64,000 bases of DNA from Pseudomonas sp. FP1742 (GTDB taxonomy: Bacteria; Pseudomonadota; Gammaproteobacteria; Pseudomonadales; Pseudomonadaceae). The stretch lies in NCBI RefSeq assembly GCF_030687145.1, contig NZ_CP117460.1, positions 6,448,001 through 6,512,000 on the forward strand, in the 5' to 3' direction. The notes under the pieces were generated by a model. That model made no database searches and was not told where the DNA came from. It worked only from the letters and a program-made list of their open reading frames with translations. A program made the position numbers and the translations under genes. Shown here piece after piece: positions 54,355 to 63,583 of this stretch (positions are counted from its first letter, which is position 1; each line of letters opens with the position of its first letter).

Positions 54355-55830
54355 TTACTCTTTGTCCAGCTTGCCAACCAGCGACAGGGTGAAATCGGCA
54401 CCCATGTACTTGAAGTGCGGGCGCACGTTCAGGCTGACGCGGTACCAGCCCGGCTCACCGTCGACATCGCTGACGATGATCTGGGCGGCGCGCAGTGGAC
54501 GACGGCCACGGACTTCGGCGCTCGGGTTTTCCTGGTCGGCCACGTACTGGCGGATCCACTTGTTCAGTTCCAGCTCGAGGTCGGTACGTTCTTTCCACGA
54601 ACCGAGTTGCTCGCGCTGCAGCACTTTCAAGTAGTGAGCCAGGCGGTTGACGATCATCATGTACGGCAGTTGGGTGCCGAGCTTGTAGTTCAGCTCTGCA
54701 GCCTTGCCTTCAGCGCTGATGCCGAAGAACTTCGGCTTCTGCACCGAGCTTGCGGAGAAGAACGCCGCGTTGTCGGAGCCTTTGCGCATGGTCAGGGAGA
54801 TGAAACCTTCCTCGGCCAGTTCGTATTCACGACGGTCGCTGACCAATACTTCGGTAGGAATCTTGGTTTCGATTTCGCCCATGCTTTCGAAGTGGTGCAA
54901 CGGCAGGTCTTCAACCGCGCCACCGCTCTGTGGGCCGATGATGTTCGGGCACCAGCGGAATTTGGCGAAGCTGTCGGTCAGCTTGGTGCCGAACGCGTAG
55001 GCCGTGTTGCCCCACAGGTAGTGCTCGTGGCTGTTGGCGACGGTTTCTTTGTACACGAACGATTTGACCGGGTTTTCTTCCGGATCGTACGGGTTACGCA
55101 GCAGGAAACGCGGCACGGTCAGGCCAACGTAACGGGAGTCTTCCGACTGGCGGAAGCTCTGCCATTTGGCGAATTGCGGGCCTTCGAAGTGATCCTTCAG
55201 ATCTTTCAGGTCCGGCAGGCCGGTGAAGCTTTCCAGGCCGAAGAATTTCGGGCCGGCGGCAGCAATGAACGGCGCGTGGGACATGCAGGCTACGCTGGAC
55301 ACGTACTGCATCAGTTTCACGTCCGGCGAGCTTGGGGACATGTAGTAGTTGGCGATGATCGCGCCAACCGGCTGACCACCGAACTGGCCGTATTCAGCGG
55401 TGTAGATGTGCTTGTACAGGCCCGACTGCATCACTTCCGGCGAATCTTCGAAGTCATCCAGCAGGTCGTCCTTGGAGACGTTGAGGATTTCGATCTTGAT
55501 GTTTTCGCGGAAGTTGGTGCGGTCGACCAGCAACTGCAGGCCACGCCACGACGACTCCAGGGACTGGAAGTCCGGGTGGTGCAGGATTTCGTCCATCTGG
55601 CGGCTGAGCTTGGCATCGATCTCGGCGATCATGCGGTCGACCATGGCCTTCTTGACCGGCTCACCGTTGTTCTGCGGCTTGAGCAGCTCTTCGATGAACG
55701 CCGACACACCGCGTTTGGCGATGTCGTAGGCTTCGTCGTCCGGGGTCAGGCGGGTTTCGGCGATGATGCTGTCGAGAATGCTGTATTCGCCGCTCTCGTT
55801 GCTCTTTTGCTGTGCTGCGCTAGTGCTCAT
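54355..55830 (-). CDS. tssC: T6SS contractile sheath large subunit TssC
   Basis: 491 residues. Large sheath protein (EvpB/VC_A0108 family): PDFQSLESSWRGLQLLVDRT, LYKHIYTAEYGQFGGQPVGA, FRWCPNIIGPQSGGAVEDLP and the C-terminal GWYRVSLNVRPHFKYMGADF. Assembles with TssB into the sheath that ClpV recycles. Confidence 0.97.
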   Translation of the reverse strand: MSTSAAQQKSNESGEYSILDSIIAETRLTPDDEAYDIAKRGVSAFIEELLKPQNNGEPVKKAMVDRMIAEIDAKLSRQMDEILHHPDFQSLESSWRGLQLLVDRTNFRENIKIEILNVSKDDLLDDFEDSPEVMQSGLYKHIYTAEYGQFGGQPVGAIIANYYMSPSSPDVKLMQYVSSVACMSHAPFIAAAGPKFFGLESFTGLPDLKDLKDHFEGPQFAKWQSFRQSEDSRYVGLTVPRFLLRNPYDPEENPVKSFVYKETVANSHEHYLWGNTAYAFGTKLTDSFAKFRWCPNIIGPQSGGAVEDLPLHHFESMGEIETKIPTEVLVSDRREYELAEEGFISLTMRKGSDNAAFFSASSVQKPKFFGISAEGKAAELNYKLGTQLPYMMIVNRLAHYLKVLQREQLGSWKERTDLELELNKWIRQYVADQENPSAEVRGRRPLRAAQIIVSDVDGEPGWYRVSLNVRPHFKYMGADFTLSLVGKLDKE

Positions 55831-55858
55831 TGTGTTGGCTTCCTTGGCTGATGGGGGC

Positions 55859-56362
55859 TCAGGCGTCCTGGGCTGCGGCGTTCAGGCCCAGCTCACCGAG
55901 TACGCGACCGCGGGATTCGTCGTCGGCGAGCACGCCTTCGATGGCTTTGCGGAACGCAGGCGCGTTACCCAGCGGGCCTTTGAGGGCCACCAGCGCGTCG
56001 CGCAGTTCCATCAGTTTTTTCAGCTCGGGCACTTGCTCGACCAGCGAGGCCGGGTTGAAGTCCTTCATCGAGTTGACGCGCAGTTGCACGGCCAGTTCTT
56101 CAGTGTCGCTTTCTTCCTGAAGACGGTTCGGTACGCTCAGCGTCAGGCTCAGCTCTTGCTTGGCCAGCACTTCGTCGAAGGTCATCTTGTCGATGCTGAT
56201 CGGCTTGCGATCTTCGACTTTGCGTTCGTCCTTGCGGTGGGTGTAGTCACCGATTGCCAGTAGTTTCAGCGGCAGTTCAATCTCTTCCTGAGCACCGCCG
56301 GTGGCGGGTTTGAAGGTGACGTTGATGCGTTCCTTGGGGGCTACCGAGCCTTCTTTGGCCAT
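55859..56362 (-). CDS. tssB: T6SS contractile sheath small subunit TssB
   Basis: 167 residues from ATG at 56362 (AAGGAG upstream). Starts MAKEGSVAPKERINVTFKPA and contains ELPLKLLAIGDYTHRKDERK, family hallmarks (VipA/ImpB). The frame extends 22 codons upstream without conserved sequence. tssC follows after 28 bases. Confidence 0.97.
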   Translation of the reverse strand: MAKEGSVAPKERINVTFKPATGGAQEEIELPLKLLAIGDYTHRKDERKVEDRKPISIDKMTFDEVLAKQELSLTLSVPNRLQEESDTEELAVQLRVNSMKDFNPASLVEQVPELKKLMELRDALVALKGPLGNAPAFRKAIEGVLADDESRGRVLGELGLNAAAQDA

Positions 56363-56394
56363 GGCTTTTCTCCTTGCGGTTGTGGCCCTGGGGC

Positions 56395-57951
56395 CTATTC
56401 GAGTACCACTTCGAGATCGAGGTGGCACAGCCTGCGATAAATCTCTTCCTTGCGTTCACGCACTGCATGGTTCTGCGGTAACAACTCGCAGCAGCTATGC
56501 AGCAAATGCAGCACTTCCAGCGCAAGATCGGGCTCCCAGGCGTGCAGGCCTGAGTCCTGTAATGTTTGGTCGAGGGTTTCGAGTTGGGTCTTGGCCAGTT
56601 CGTATTTCTTGGCCATGAAGCACAGCCGCGCGAGGGCGAACTGCCAGAAGAAGCGAACCCGCCCGCCATGGGCGCTTTGCAGGCCCTGCTTGAGAATCTG
56701 CACGGCGGCCTTGAGGCCGTCCTTGCGCAGAATCGGCATGACTTCTTCCAGGGCCACTTCCCAGGCAGGCTGGGTATCGGCGACTTCGACCTTGCGCGGC
56801 GCACTGGCGCTTTGCAGATGCGGCATGACGTGGGCGCTGATCCAGGCGCGGGTGGCCGGATCGGCGAACGGCGCGCCGTCGTGGAAACGCAACTCGATGA
56901 TGCCAGGCAGGCGCTGAACCAAAAGCGCGAAGTGGATTTCCACTTCGCGCATGGCCATCTCGGCGTTCAGCCCCTGAAGGCATTCCCAGACCATTCGCTG
57001 GCCATCGAACCAGAACGGCGCCTTCGCCAGGCTCGCCTCCAGCTCTACCAAAAGATCGGCGTATTTCCCCTGGTCGAAGCGGTCCTGATAGGCCTTGAGT
57101 TTGTCTGCCGGCACGCCACGCAGGACGGTGATCTGCTCGGCATTGCGCTCGGGCACCGCGTCGATGGGCAGCCACAACAGCGTGCGATTGAGGCGCAGAG
57201 CGCGCAAGTCGGTGGCTTTCTGCTTGAGCCACCAGGCACACAATGGACGGGCGCTTTCCTGCTGAGCGCGCAAGGCCTTGTGGGCCTCTTTCTCGTTATC
57301 GATCGGCGCGCCGGGGGTGAACAGCTGGGTCGCGGCCTGCTTGACCTGGGCCACTGCGGCCCCCACCACACCGGGCTCCGGCTGGTTGTCGGCGGCACGC
57401 TGGACCATGTTTTTCAAGCGGCGGGAGATTGGCAGCAGCAACGGCGCGTCATCGCCCAGGTGCTCGGTGCACGCGGCGTCGAGGCCTTCCAGGTGCTCCA
57501 CCAACTGGCGGAACAGCGGCAGCTGCTCTTTGATCGCGACGTTTTCGTTCAGCACCTGCTCAAGACGCGGCACCAACCAGCTGATGGCGGCGGAGCGGGT
57601 GCGGGACTTGTTCGGGTAAACCTCGGCCCAATGGTTTTCGCAGAGGTGGTGTAGCAAACCGAGGCCGGCCAGCAACCCCTGGAAGGATTCGCGCTGGTAC
57701 AACGCCCAAGTCAGCCAAGCGCCGACACGCAAATCCTTGGACTGGGTACGCAGCAGGTTTTCACTGTTTTCGCGGATTTTCAGCCAGTCGATCTGACCGC
57801 TTTCATGCATGGACTGGGCTTTGGCCAGCTCGCTTTCCAATGCCTCATATTCGCTCGAAAAGCGAACATCCTCGCCCGCGAAATTCTCTTTGGAAACAGA
57901 GGCTTTTGCGAGTTCAAGGTAATGAGCGGAAAGTTTGCTTGAGTAGGACAT
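56395..57951 (-). CDS. tssA: T6SS assembly protein TssA
   Basis: 518 residues. ImpA N-terminal domain around 50-110 (IDWLKIRENSENLLRTQSKD, LRVGAWLTWALYQRESFQGL) and a C-terminal VasJ-like part (FFWQFALARLCFMAKKYELA ...). First gene of the HSI-II-type cluster; ATG at 57951 with AAGG seven bases upstream. Coordinates priming of tube and sheath assembly. Confidence 0.94.
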   Translation of the reverse strand: MSYSSKLSAHYLELAKASVSKENFAGEDVRFSSEYEALESELAKAQSMHESGQIDWLKIRENSENLLRTQSKDLRVGAWLTWALYQRESFQGLLAGLGLLHHLCENHWAEVYPNKSRTRSAAISWLVPRLEQVLNENVAIKEQLPLFRQLVEHLEGLDAACTEHLGDDAPLLLPISRRLKNMVQRAADNQPEPGVVGAAVAQVKQAATQLFTPGAPIDNEKEAHKALRAQQESARPLCAWWLKQKATDLRALRLNRTLLWLPIDAVPERNAEQITVLRGVPADKLKAYQDRFDQGKYADLLVELEASLAKAPFWFDGQRMVWECLQGLNAEMAMREVEIHFALLVQRLPGIIELRFHDGAPFADPATRAWISAHVMPHLQSASAPRKVEVADTQPAWEVALEEVMPILRKDGLKAAVQILKQGLQSAHGGRVRFFWQFALARLCFMAKKYELAKTQLETLDQTLQDSGLHAWEPDLALEVLHLLHSCCELLPQNHAVRERKEEIYRRLCHLDLEVVLE

Positions 57952-58050
57952 CCATGGCCTTTAATTAGGATTACAGTCATACGGCCCTTGGAGTTTCAAT
58001 GGCGCCGGACAGTATCAAAGAGCTGCGATGAATCTCATCCAATTGAGTTC

Positions 58051-58068
58051 GCGCTCTTTAAAGTGCGC
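58051..58068. promoter_or_regulatory. Near-perfect palindrome upstream of tssA
   Basis: GCGCTCTTTAAAGTGCGC, one mismatch between halves, about 100 bases upstream of the tssA ATG. Position fits an operator for a dimeric regulator; no family-specific match. Confidence 0.3.
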
Positions 58069-58385
58069 GCATCCTAATCACAATGATGGCCATTAGCAAG
58101 CACCCGATTAAACAACAAGACAGCGTCGTCTCTGTTGCTTGTAGGAGATTTCCCTATATGTGACAGGGGATTCCCTGACACAAGGCTTGGCCTTTCCACC
58201 CTCCACGCGATCCCCCCGAAACCATTGAGCCAGAGCGGCCCATCAACCCTGTTCATCATCACTGAGGAATTCATATCCTGACGCTGACGCCAGCATGACA
58301 AAAATAGAAAATGAAAAATGTAGGAGCTTTCTGAAAGTTACAGCCATCCGCGAACAAAGCGTTGACTGAAAAATGCATATTAAAA

Positions 58386-58412
58386 AAGTGCCATCAAAAT
58401 GATGGCACTTTC
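58386..58412. terminator. Hairpin with 12-bp perfect stem
   Basis: AAAGTGCCATCA and TGATGGCACTTT surround AAA, with more A on the left. As an intrinsic terminator it would best serve minus-strand transcription coming from the tagQ side. Confidence 0.6.
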
Positions 58413-58559
58413 ATATATCACCAATCCCCGGATGTGTACTTGGCTCAGCCCAAAACTTCATTACCTCCCCCCGAAACAAAAAAGTCCTTCGCTCATCGCC
58501 GGCGCAAAAAACTGAAATAATCAAACTTCGGACCATGTGTCAGCCCCCCCCCTTCCTAC

Positions 58560-58945
58560 ATCAATCCTTTTGCTGAGGATAAGCACATGTTCGCCGGCCA
58601 AGGTTTCGAACTTTGATCTCGTTTATTCACATGATTTTAAAGGGCGGGCCTTTGAAGAGATTGAAGCCATCAGCACTTTGTATTCGATCCAGGGGTTGAA
58701 CTGGACAACAAATACCCTGATTTCGAGGCGGAGCATTTGTTCAGCCGATACGCCGCGGAATCTGGCCGACGTTACGGAAGCAGAATGGCGGATGACGTGC
58801 AGTTGCCAGAGGAAGCGAGCGCTGAATCACTTGCCAGCGCAGGAGATGGCGGCGCATGGCGCCAAGTGCAGATCATTCCCACGCAACACGTGGGAATGAT
58901 CAAAGACCTACAGAAACTCAATCAAACATTCGGGCAAGGTACCGG
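58560..58945 (+). pseudogene. Possible gene remnant in shifted frames
   Basis: Three short plus-strand pieces read like one decayed protein: MFAGQGFEL from the ATG near 58587, DLVYSHDFKGRAFEEIEA one base out of frame, then FVFDPGVELDNKYPDFEAEH and LFSRYAAESGRRYG in a third frame. No piece matches a family I know. The alternative is chance reading in spacer DNA. Confidence 0.3.
58871..58901. repeat. Perfect 13-bp inverted repeat (GATCGTTCCCACGC type)
   Basis: GATCATTCCCACG pairs with CGTGGGAATGATC over CAACA. Twenty bases beyond the tagQ stop; related to the element at 24096. May act as the 3' boundary of the tag operon. Confidence 0.7.
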
Positions 58946-59851
58946 TGCCCAGTCGCCCAGGTCCGGGTTTTTGCACATGCTGTTGACCTGAGTGGTGCCT
59001 GCACTGGCCACTTGCTTGCTTTCCGCCTGTTTGGCTTGTGCGGTCTGCAGGGTTTTCTCGGTGGTGACCGCTTCTTTCGGCACGGTTGGCAGCACCGGTT
59101 TTTTCGCCGGCTTCACTGCTTTTTTGCCCTTGGTCGGAGTCACGACCGGTGTGGTATCGGCGGTCGCCACGGTGACCACGTCGGTGCGCTGCACGCCTAC
59201 CTGCTGCAGGTCTTTTTCGTAGGCCTGGGTGTAGTTGTTCAGGTCTTCGCTGGCTTTACCGTTCACCGCAACGATCAGGTCGTTGGACTCTTTGAGGCCA
59301 GAAACGATTTCTGCCAGGCGCTTGCGGCCCTCAATGTCGTTGACGGTTTTGGCTTTGCGGTCGGCAACCAGTTTAGTGAACGCGCTCTGGTAGCACTGTT
59401 GCGACGCCTTGGCGTATGCGGTGCTGCGGTCGATGTCGGCGGCGCTCTTGCTGACGTCGGAGGCGTAGGACGCGATGCGCTGGTTGTCATCGGCGATCTG
59501 CTTCTGACGCTCGTTGTAGTAACCGACCGCGCCGCCCGCCAGGGCACCGCCCGCCGCACCGATGGCGGCGTTGCGGCCACGGTTCTCGGAATCGGTCAGG
59601 GCGCCCAACAGTGCACCGCCGACAGCGCCGACAGCCGCGCCGGTAACCACCGACTTGGTCATGTTCGAATCGGTGGCACGCAGGTGCTGCACCGGCTCGT
59701 AGCAGTTGGGGTAGTACTCGACCTTGGTGCTCGAAGCGACCTTGGAGGTCGGCGACGTCGCGCAACCGGTCAGTACGGTGCTGAAGCCAACGGCGATCAT
59801 CAGCAAGTGACGCTTGGAAACCGCAGCAAAAGCTTTACGGGAGGAAAGCAT
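58922..59851 (-). CDS. tagQ: Outer-membrane lipoprotein TagQ
   Basis: 309 residues. Lipobox STVLTGCATS (Cys30). A glycine-zipper stretch (VTGAAVGAVGGALLGALTDS, IGAAGGALAGGAVGYYNERQ) is followed by a helical region with paired Cys and a Lys/Pro/Ala-rich segment. Located at the end of tagT-S-R-Q as in HSI-I, where TagQ holds TagR at the outer membrane. ATG at 59851 with GAGAA upstream; codons further upstream lack the signal-peptide start. Confidence 0.85.
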   Translation of the reverse strand: MLSSRKAFAAVSKRHLLMIAVGFSTVLTGCATSPTSKVASSTKVEYYPNCYEPVQHLRATDSNMTKSVVTGAAVGAVGGALLGALTDSENRGRNAAIGAAGGALAGGAVGYYNERQKQIADDNQRIASYASDVSKSAADIDRSTAYAKASQQCYQSAFTKLVADRKAKTVNDIEGRKRLAEIVSGLKESNDLIVAVNGKASEDLNNYTQAYEKDLQQVGVQRTDVVTVATADTTPVVTPTKGKKAVKPAKKPVLPTVPKEAVTTEKTLQTAQAKQAESKQVASAGTTQVNSMCKNPDLGDWAPVPCPNV

Positions 59852-59935
59852 AGTTGTGTTCTCGTTTAAGTTTGACCAGCTCAGCACGGCCCACCGCCGC
59901 CTGAGTCCCTTCCAAGCTCGCTGTACAACGAACGA

Positions 59936-61678
59936 TCAAGACCGCTGAGCGTTCGATGCGAGCAATTCCTTCAATATCGCCGCCGGGTCGGCTCGTCGTT
60001 GCTGACGATAATCACCGACATGGCGAACGAATAACGTCGCGCGCGCCACCAGGCTCTTGCCCAGTACCGGCTTGCGCTCCAACTCTTCCTTGATGCGTTG
60101 AAACTGCGCCTGGATCACGGCGTCGGTGTAGCGCGTGCCAGTCGCCAGGTTGTCGATGTAGATCGCCACCGCGCCGTCCAGCGCGCTACGGCCGTTGTCG
60201 ATGGCCATGGCGAACAGCTTGGCGCTGGCCTCGTCCTTGGCGTCCACGGCCTGCTGGCGACTCTTCTGCAAATTGGTCAGGCGAATGTTGTAGTTGTTGA
60301 CGGTCTCGGCCACCAGGGCCGCCGACTGGATCAGGTTGCCGGCCGCTTCCTCGCGCTGCTGGGCGATGAGCGAGACGTTGCGCTTGAGCTCTTCGTTGAC
60401 CAGCCCCAACTCGGCTTGCAGGCGCGGATCGACGCTGGCGGCAATGATGCTGTCCAGGCGTTTGGTCGGGTCCTGGGCGTCGTCGATGGCGTCGGTCAGG
60501 GAAGCCAGCCGGCCTTCTTTCTGCCATTGGGCAAACAGTTCCTTGTAGCGCGAACGGGGCGCCGACAACGCGCCGATCGCGACCCGGAAGCCGGTGGTTT
60601 CGTTGTTTTGCTCGGTGCCGTCGGCGGCGAACAGCGGATACTCGCGACGCATCCCGGTGAACAAGGTGCCCTCGCCTTCCAGGTAGTTGCCGCCCTTGAC
60701 CACGAAGCCGCCGTAGGTGCCCTGGCGGCGCCCGGCGTGCACCAGCTGGAAGGACTCCTGGACCATTTCGGCGGCGTTGCCGATCACGTCGAACAGGCCG
60801 ATGGGGTTGGGCAATTTGGTACCGATCGGCATCAGCCGCGCAGCCTGGCCGGTGCCGCCGGCGACCTGATTGAAGACCGCCCAATCGGCCAGCGGTCCGT
60901 CGCTTTCGCTGCCGTCCAGGCGCCGGGGAAACAGGCGCCCTTCCAGATCCTGACGGCTGACGGCTTGCCCGCCCCGGGCGGCGAACTCCCATTCGACCTC
61001 GGTCGGCAAACGCACAAAACCCAGCCCGCCCTCCTCGGCCGAGGTGCCACGGCCGCTCACCGGCAGCAGGTCTTTGTGGTATTTCATCAGCCAGGCGCTG
61101 TACACCGCCGAGAAGCGTTCAGCCTCGAATCGCGACAGCTTCACCTTGGGCAAACGCCCGGCCATGCCTTGCGGGATCTCGGCCTGCAAAGCCTCGCAGG
61201 CTGGCGCCGGTTCACCGCTGGCCAACGATTGCGCCTGGGCCATGACTTGCGCGTATTGGCGGGCGGTGACTTCGTATTTGCCGATGAAGTAGAGCATCGG
61301 TTTGAGCGGAGTGCCGACGTCAGTCTTGGGCATCAGCGGGGTGATGCTTTTGCTCCAGTCCTTGGGCAGATCCTTGAGGGTGAACTGGCCATTGATGAAG
61401 TCCCGCCGATAACCGGAAATGAACGACTGCTGATAACCGGCCTCGCCTTCGCTGAACGGGTAACCGAGGCTGATTTCGCGGTCGTCCAGACTGCCCTGGG
61501 CGAGGATGTAGACGTAACGGAACACCATCTGACCTTCGCACGGCAGCGGCAGGCTGACGTCATCGGCCAGCGGCTTGGGGTTGTCCAGTTTGTCGGCGCC
61601 TTCATCGGCACCCACCAGGCCAGCCATGCCCATGCTGGCCAGGCTCAGCGCCACGGCGGCGCCTAGTAACTTATACAT
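59936..61678 (-). CDS. tagR: TagR, formylglycine-generating-enzyme-like periplasmic activator of PpkA
   Basis: 580 residues with signal peptide GAAVALSLASMGMAGLVGAD. FGE-sulfatase-like domain at ~170-400: FVRLPTEVEWEFAARGGQAV, IGLFDVIGNAAEMVQESFQL, GGFVVKGGNYLEGEGTLFTG and ETTGFRVAIGAL. A C-terminal coiled helical part follows (NVSLIAQQREEAAGNLIQSA). In P. aeruginosa TagR promotes PpkA dimerisation and kinase activity. ATG at 61678 overlaps the end of tagS by eight bases and has AAGGA at good distance. Confidence 0.9.
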   Translation of the reverse strand: MYKLLGAAVALSLASMGMAGLVGADEGADKLDNPKPLADDVSLPLPCEGQMVFRYVYILAQGSLDDREISLGYPFSEGEAGYQQSFISGYRRDFINGQFTLKDLPKDWSKSITPLMPKTDVGTPLKPMLYFIGKYEVTARQYAQVMAQAQSLASGEPAPACEALQAEIPQGMAGRLPKVKLSRFEAERFSAVYSAWLMKYHKDLLPVSGRGTSAEEGGLGFVRLPTEVEWEFAARGGQAVSRQDLEGRLFPRRLDGSESDGPLADWAVFNQVAGGTGQAARLMPIGTKLPNPIGLFDVIGNAAEMVQESFQLVHAGRRQGTYGGFVVKGGNYLEGEGTLFTGMRREYPLFAADGTEQNNETTGFRVAIGALSAPRSRYKELFAQWQKEGRLASLTDAIDDAQDPTKRLDSIIAASVDPRLQAELGLVNEELKRNVSLIAQQREEAAGNLIQSAALVAETVNNYNIRLTNLQKSRQQAVDAKDEASAKLFAMAIDNGRSALDGAVAIYIDNLATGTRYTDAVIQAQFQRIKEELERKPVLGKSLVARATLFVRHVGDYRQQRRADPAAILKELLASNAQRS

Positions 61679-62867
61679 CTCGGATTCCTTCACACGCCTG
61701 GATACGCGCCACTCGCCAGCCACCACAGACTGCCGCCACGGCACTGACGCCGAGCACGGCCGCCAGGGCCAACGCGTAGTGACGCGCCAGCAGATGGCTG
61801 GCGTACTCGCCCGGCATCTGCGCAAATAAATGGTTCAGGCCCGATTGCGCCAAACCATACAGCCCGGCACTCAACAGGGCGGCAAGGCCGGCGCTGTACA
61901 GCGCCTGCACCACCACAAACAACAGCAACGCCGCTGTGGAAAACCCCAGCAGGCGCAGCACCGATAACTCTCTGCGCTTACGCTCGACCGCCGCCAGCGC
62001 GCCAGCAAAGATCGCCGCGAATGCTCCCGCCACGGCCAATCCGGCGATGATCCAGAACACGATCGACAGGTTGCGGCTCAGCGATTGCACCTGGGCGATG
62101 GTCTGGGCCTGGGTCGAGACCAGCAGGTTCTGCGCCGCGAAGTACTGGCGCAGCGGCTCGACATCCTTGAGGCTGCGGGCGTACAGGCGAAACGCCGGAT
62201 ACACCCGCTGCTCCGTCACGCCCAGCGCATCACCTGGCCAACCGAACGCTGGCACGGCGCGGCCGTCCCGGTAATCTTCAGCCGCCTCCAGTAACGTCAA
62301 CGGCGCGAATAATCCGTCCCGGGCGAAGGCTTCCAGCGGCAGAACCTGCAGCACCTGAACGCGAGTGCGCTGCGCCTCGCCACGACCGGCCACCTGCCGG
62401 CCAAAACTGGCCTGCAACCAATCACCGGCCTTGAGCCCGAGCTTTTCAGCGGCGGTCTGGCTGAGCAGCACCTGATCCAGCCCCTGGGGCACCGGCAGAC
62501 TGCCGAGCAATGGATCGTTGGCGGCGGTGGGGATCATTTCCACAGTCACCGTCGAAGCGCCAGCGGTCAGATCCGCTGTCGCGGCAATCTGCCGGGTGCG
62601 CGGCAAGGCGAACGACACGTCGCTGCGCTGGCTCAACTGTTCGATAAACGCCGCACTGAACCGGCCGCCCCCCAGGGGGATGATCTCCCGGGTGGCCGGG
62701 TCGTTTTCCAGGCGCTCGGTCAAACTGCTGACCAGGCCGAATTTCAAGCCGAACAGCACCAGCAACGGTGCGACCACCGCCACCAGCGCCAGTACCGAGC
62801 AGGCCGACAGCCACGCATCGTTGCGGTAATCCTGCCAGGCCAGGGAAACCACCAGCGCGCGGCGCAT
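61671..62867 (-). CDS. tagS: TagS, ABC-type permease of the TagTS complex
   Basis: 398 residues. FtsX-like permease: one N-terminal helix (SACSVLALVAVVAPLLVLFG), a ~210-residue periplasmic domain, then three C-terminal helices (WIIAGLAVAGAFAAIFAGAL, FVVVQALYSAGLAALLSAGL, YALALAAVLGVSAVAAVCGG). ATG at 62867 overlaps the tagT stop by one base (TGATG). Part of the membrane signal chain that activates PpkA. Confidence 0.9.
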   Translation of the reverse strand: MRRALVVSLAWQDYRNDAWLSACSVLALVAVVAPLLVLFGLKFGLVSSLTERLENDPATREIIPLGGGRFSAAFIEQLSQRSDVSFALPRTRQIAATADLTAGASTVTVEMIPTAANDPLLGSLPVPQGLDQVLLSQTAAEKLGLKAGDWLQASFGRQVAGRGEAQRTRVQVLQVLPLEAFARDGLFAPLTLLEAAEDYRDGRAVPAFGWPGDALGVTEQRVYPAFRLYARSLKDVEPLRQYFAAQNLLVSTQAQTIAQVQSLSRNLSIVFWIIAGLAVAGAFAAIFAGALAAVERKRRELSVLRLLGFSTAALLLFVVVQALYSAGLAALLSAGLYGLAQSGLNHLFAQMPGEYASHLLARHYALALAAVLGVSAVAAVCGGWRVARIQACEGIRDV

Positions 62868-63583
62868 CAGCAGGCCTCCCCGAGGGTGGCCGTGACACCG
62901 CCATCGAGGTCGCGATGACAACCGATGCGCCGCACCTGCAAACCGCTGGCGCGGGCCAGGGACTCGTCGTGGGTGGCAACGACGCAACACACACCGAATT
63001 CGCGGGCCTGGGTCACCAGTAATTGCATCACGCGCTCGGCGTTCAGCGGATCGAGGGCAGCGGTCGGTTCATCGGCCAGCAGCAGACGCGGCCCATGGGC
63101 CAGGGCGCGGGCGCAACTCACCCGTTGCCGTTGGCCGACGGATAAATCGCCCGGTCTTTTCCCCAGTTGATCAGCGATATCGAGTGCCCCGGCCAGGCGG
63201 TCCACGCTGCCGTCGTCTTTCAAGCCGAGCAGTTGACGTGACAGGTCGATATTGCGGCGCACGTCCAGAAAGTCCAGCAGACCTCCGGTTTGCAGCACGT
63301 ACCCCAAGTGTCGGCTGCGCAAATCCGCCAAGGTACTGTGCGCATCTGTGCGCCACAGCCCGGCAATGTCCGTCCTGCTTTGGCCGGGAGTAAAGTCAAA
63401 CTGCCCGGCCTGATCCGGCGCCAGCACCAGCGCCAGCAAATCGAGCAACGTGCTTTTGCCACAGCCACTGGGCCCGACCACCGCCAGTTGTTCACCGGCA
63501 CGCAATTGCAGCCGTGGAATCACCAGGCTGTAGCGCTGGCTGCCGGCGCCCCGGCTTTTGTGCACTGCGCTCATGTTCAGCAT
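62867..63583 (-). CDS. tagT: TagT, ABC-type ATPase of the TagTS complex
   Basis: 238 residues. Walker A VVGPSGCGKSTLLDLLAL, ABC signature LSVGQRQRVSCARAL, Walker B RLLLADEPTAALD and the switch His in VVATHDESLA. LolD/FtsE-like in size. ATG at 63583; a GTG three bases earlier is also in frame. Start overlaps the stop of the ppkA-like gene. Confidence 0.92.
   Translation of the reverse strand: MLNMSAVHKSRGAGSQRYSLVIPRLQLRAGEQLAVVGPSGCGKSTLLDLLALVLAPDQAGQFDFTPGQSRTDIAGLWRTDAHSTLADLRSRHLGYVLQTGGLLDFLDVRRNIDLSRQLLGLKDDGSVDRLAGALDIADQLGKRPGDLSVGQRQRVSCARALAHGPRLLLADEPTAALDPLNAERVMQLLVTQAREFGVCCVVATHDESLARASGLQVRRIGCHRDLDGGVTATLGEAC

Larger units (their letters stand above)
57952..58921. other. Gene-poor stretch between the two T6SS units
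   Basis: About 970 bases with no convincing intact gene. It must contain the tssA promoter, but I find no clear -35/-10 pair and no GG-N10-GC sigma-54 element on the tssA strand. It does hold a near-palindrome (58051), a terminator-like hairpin (58386), a possible gene remnant (about 58560-58940) and an inverted repeat (58871). Confidence 0.6.

Noticed and set aside
57952..58300. Sigma-54 promoter for tssA, expected from the sfa gene
   Set aside because: No GG-N10-GC element on the tssA strand could be found by eye.
24977..58921. hcp gene within the T6SS cluster
   Set aside because: No frame shows the Hcp fold signature; HSI-II-type loci often have hcp elsewhere.
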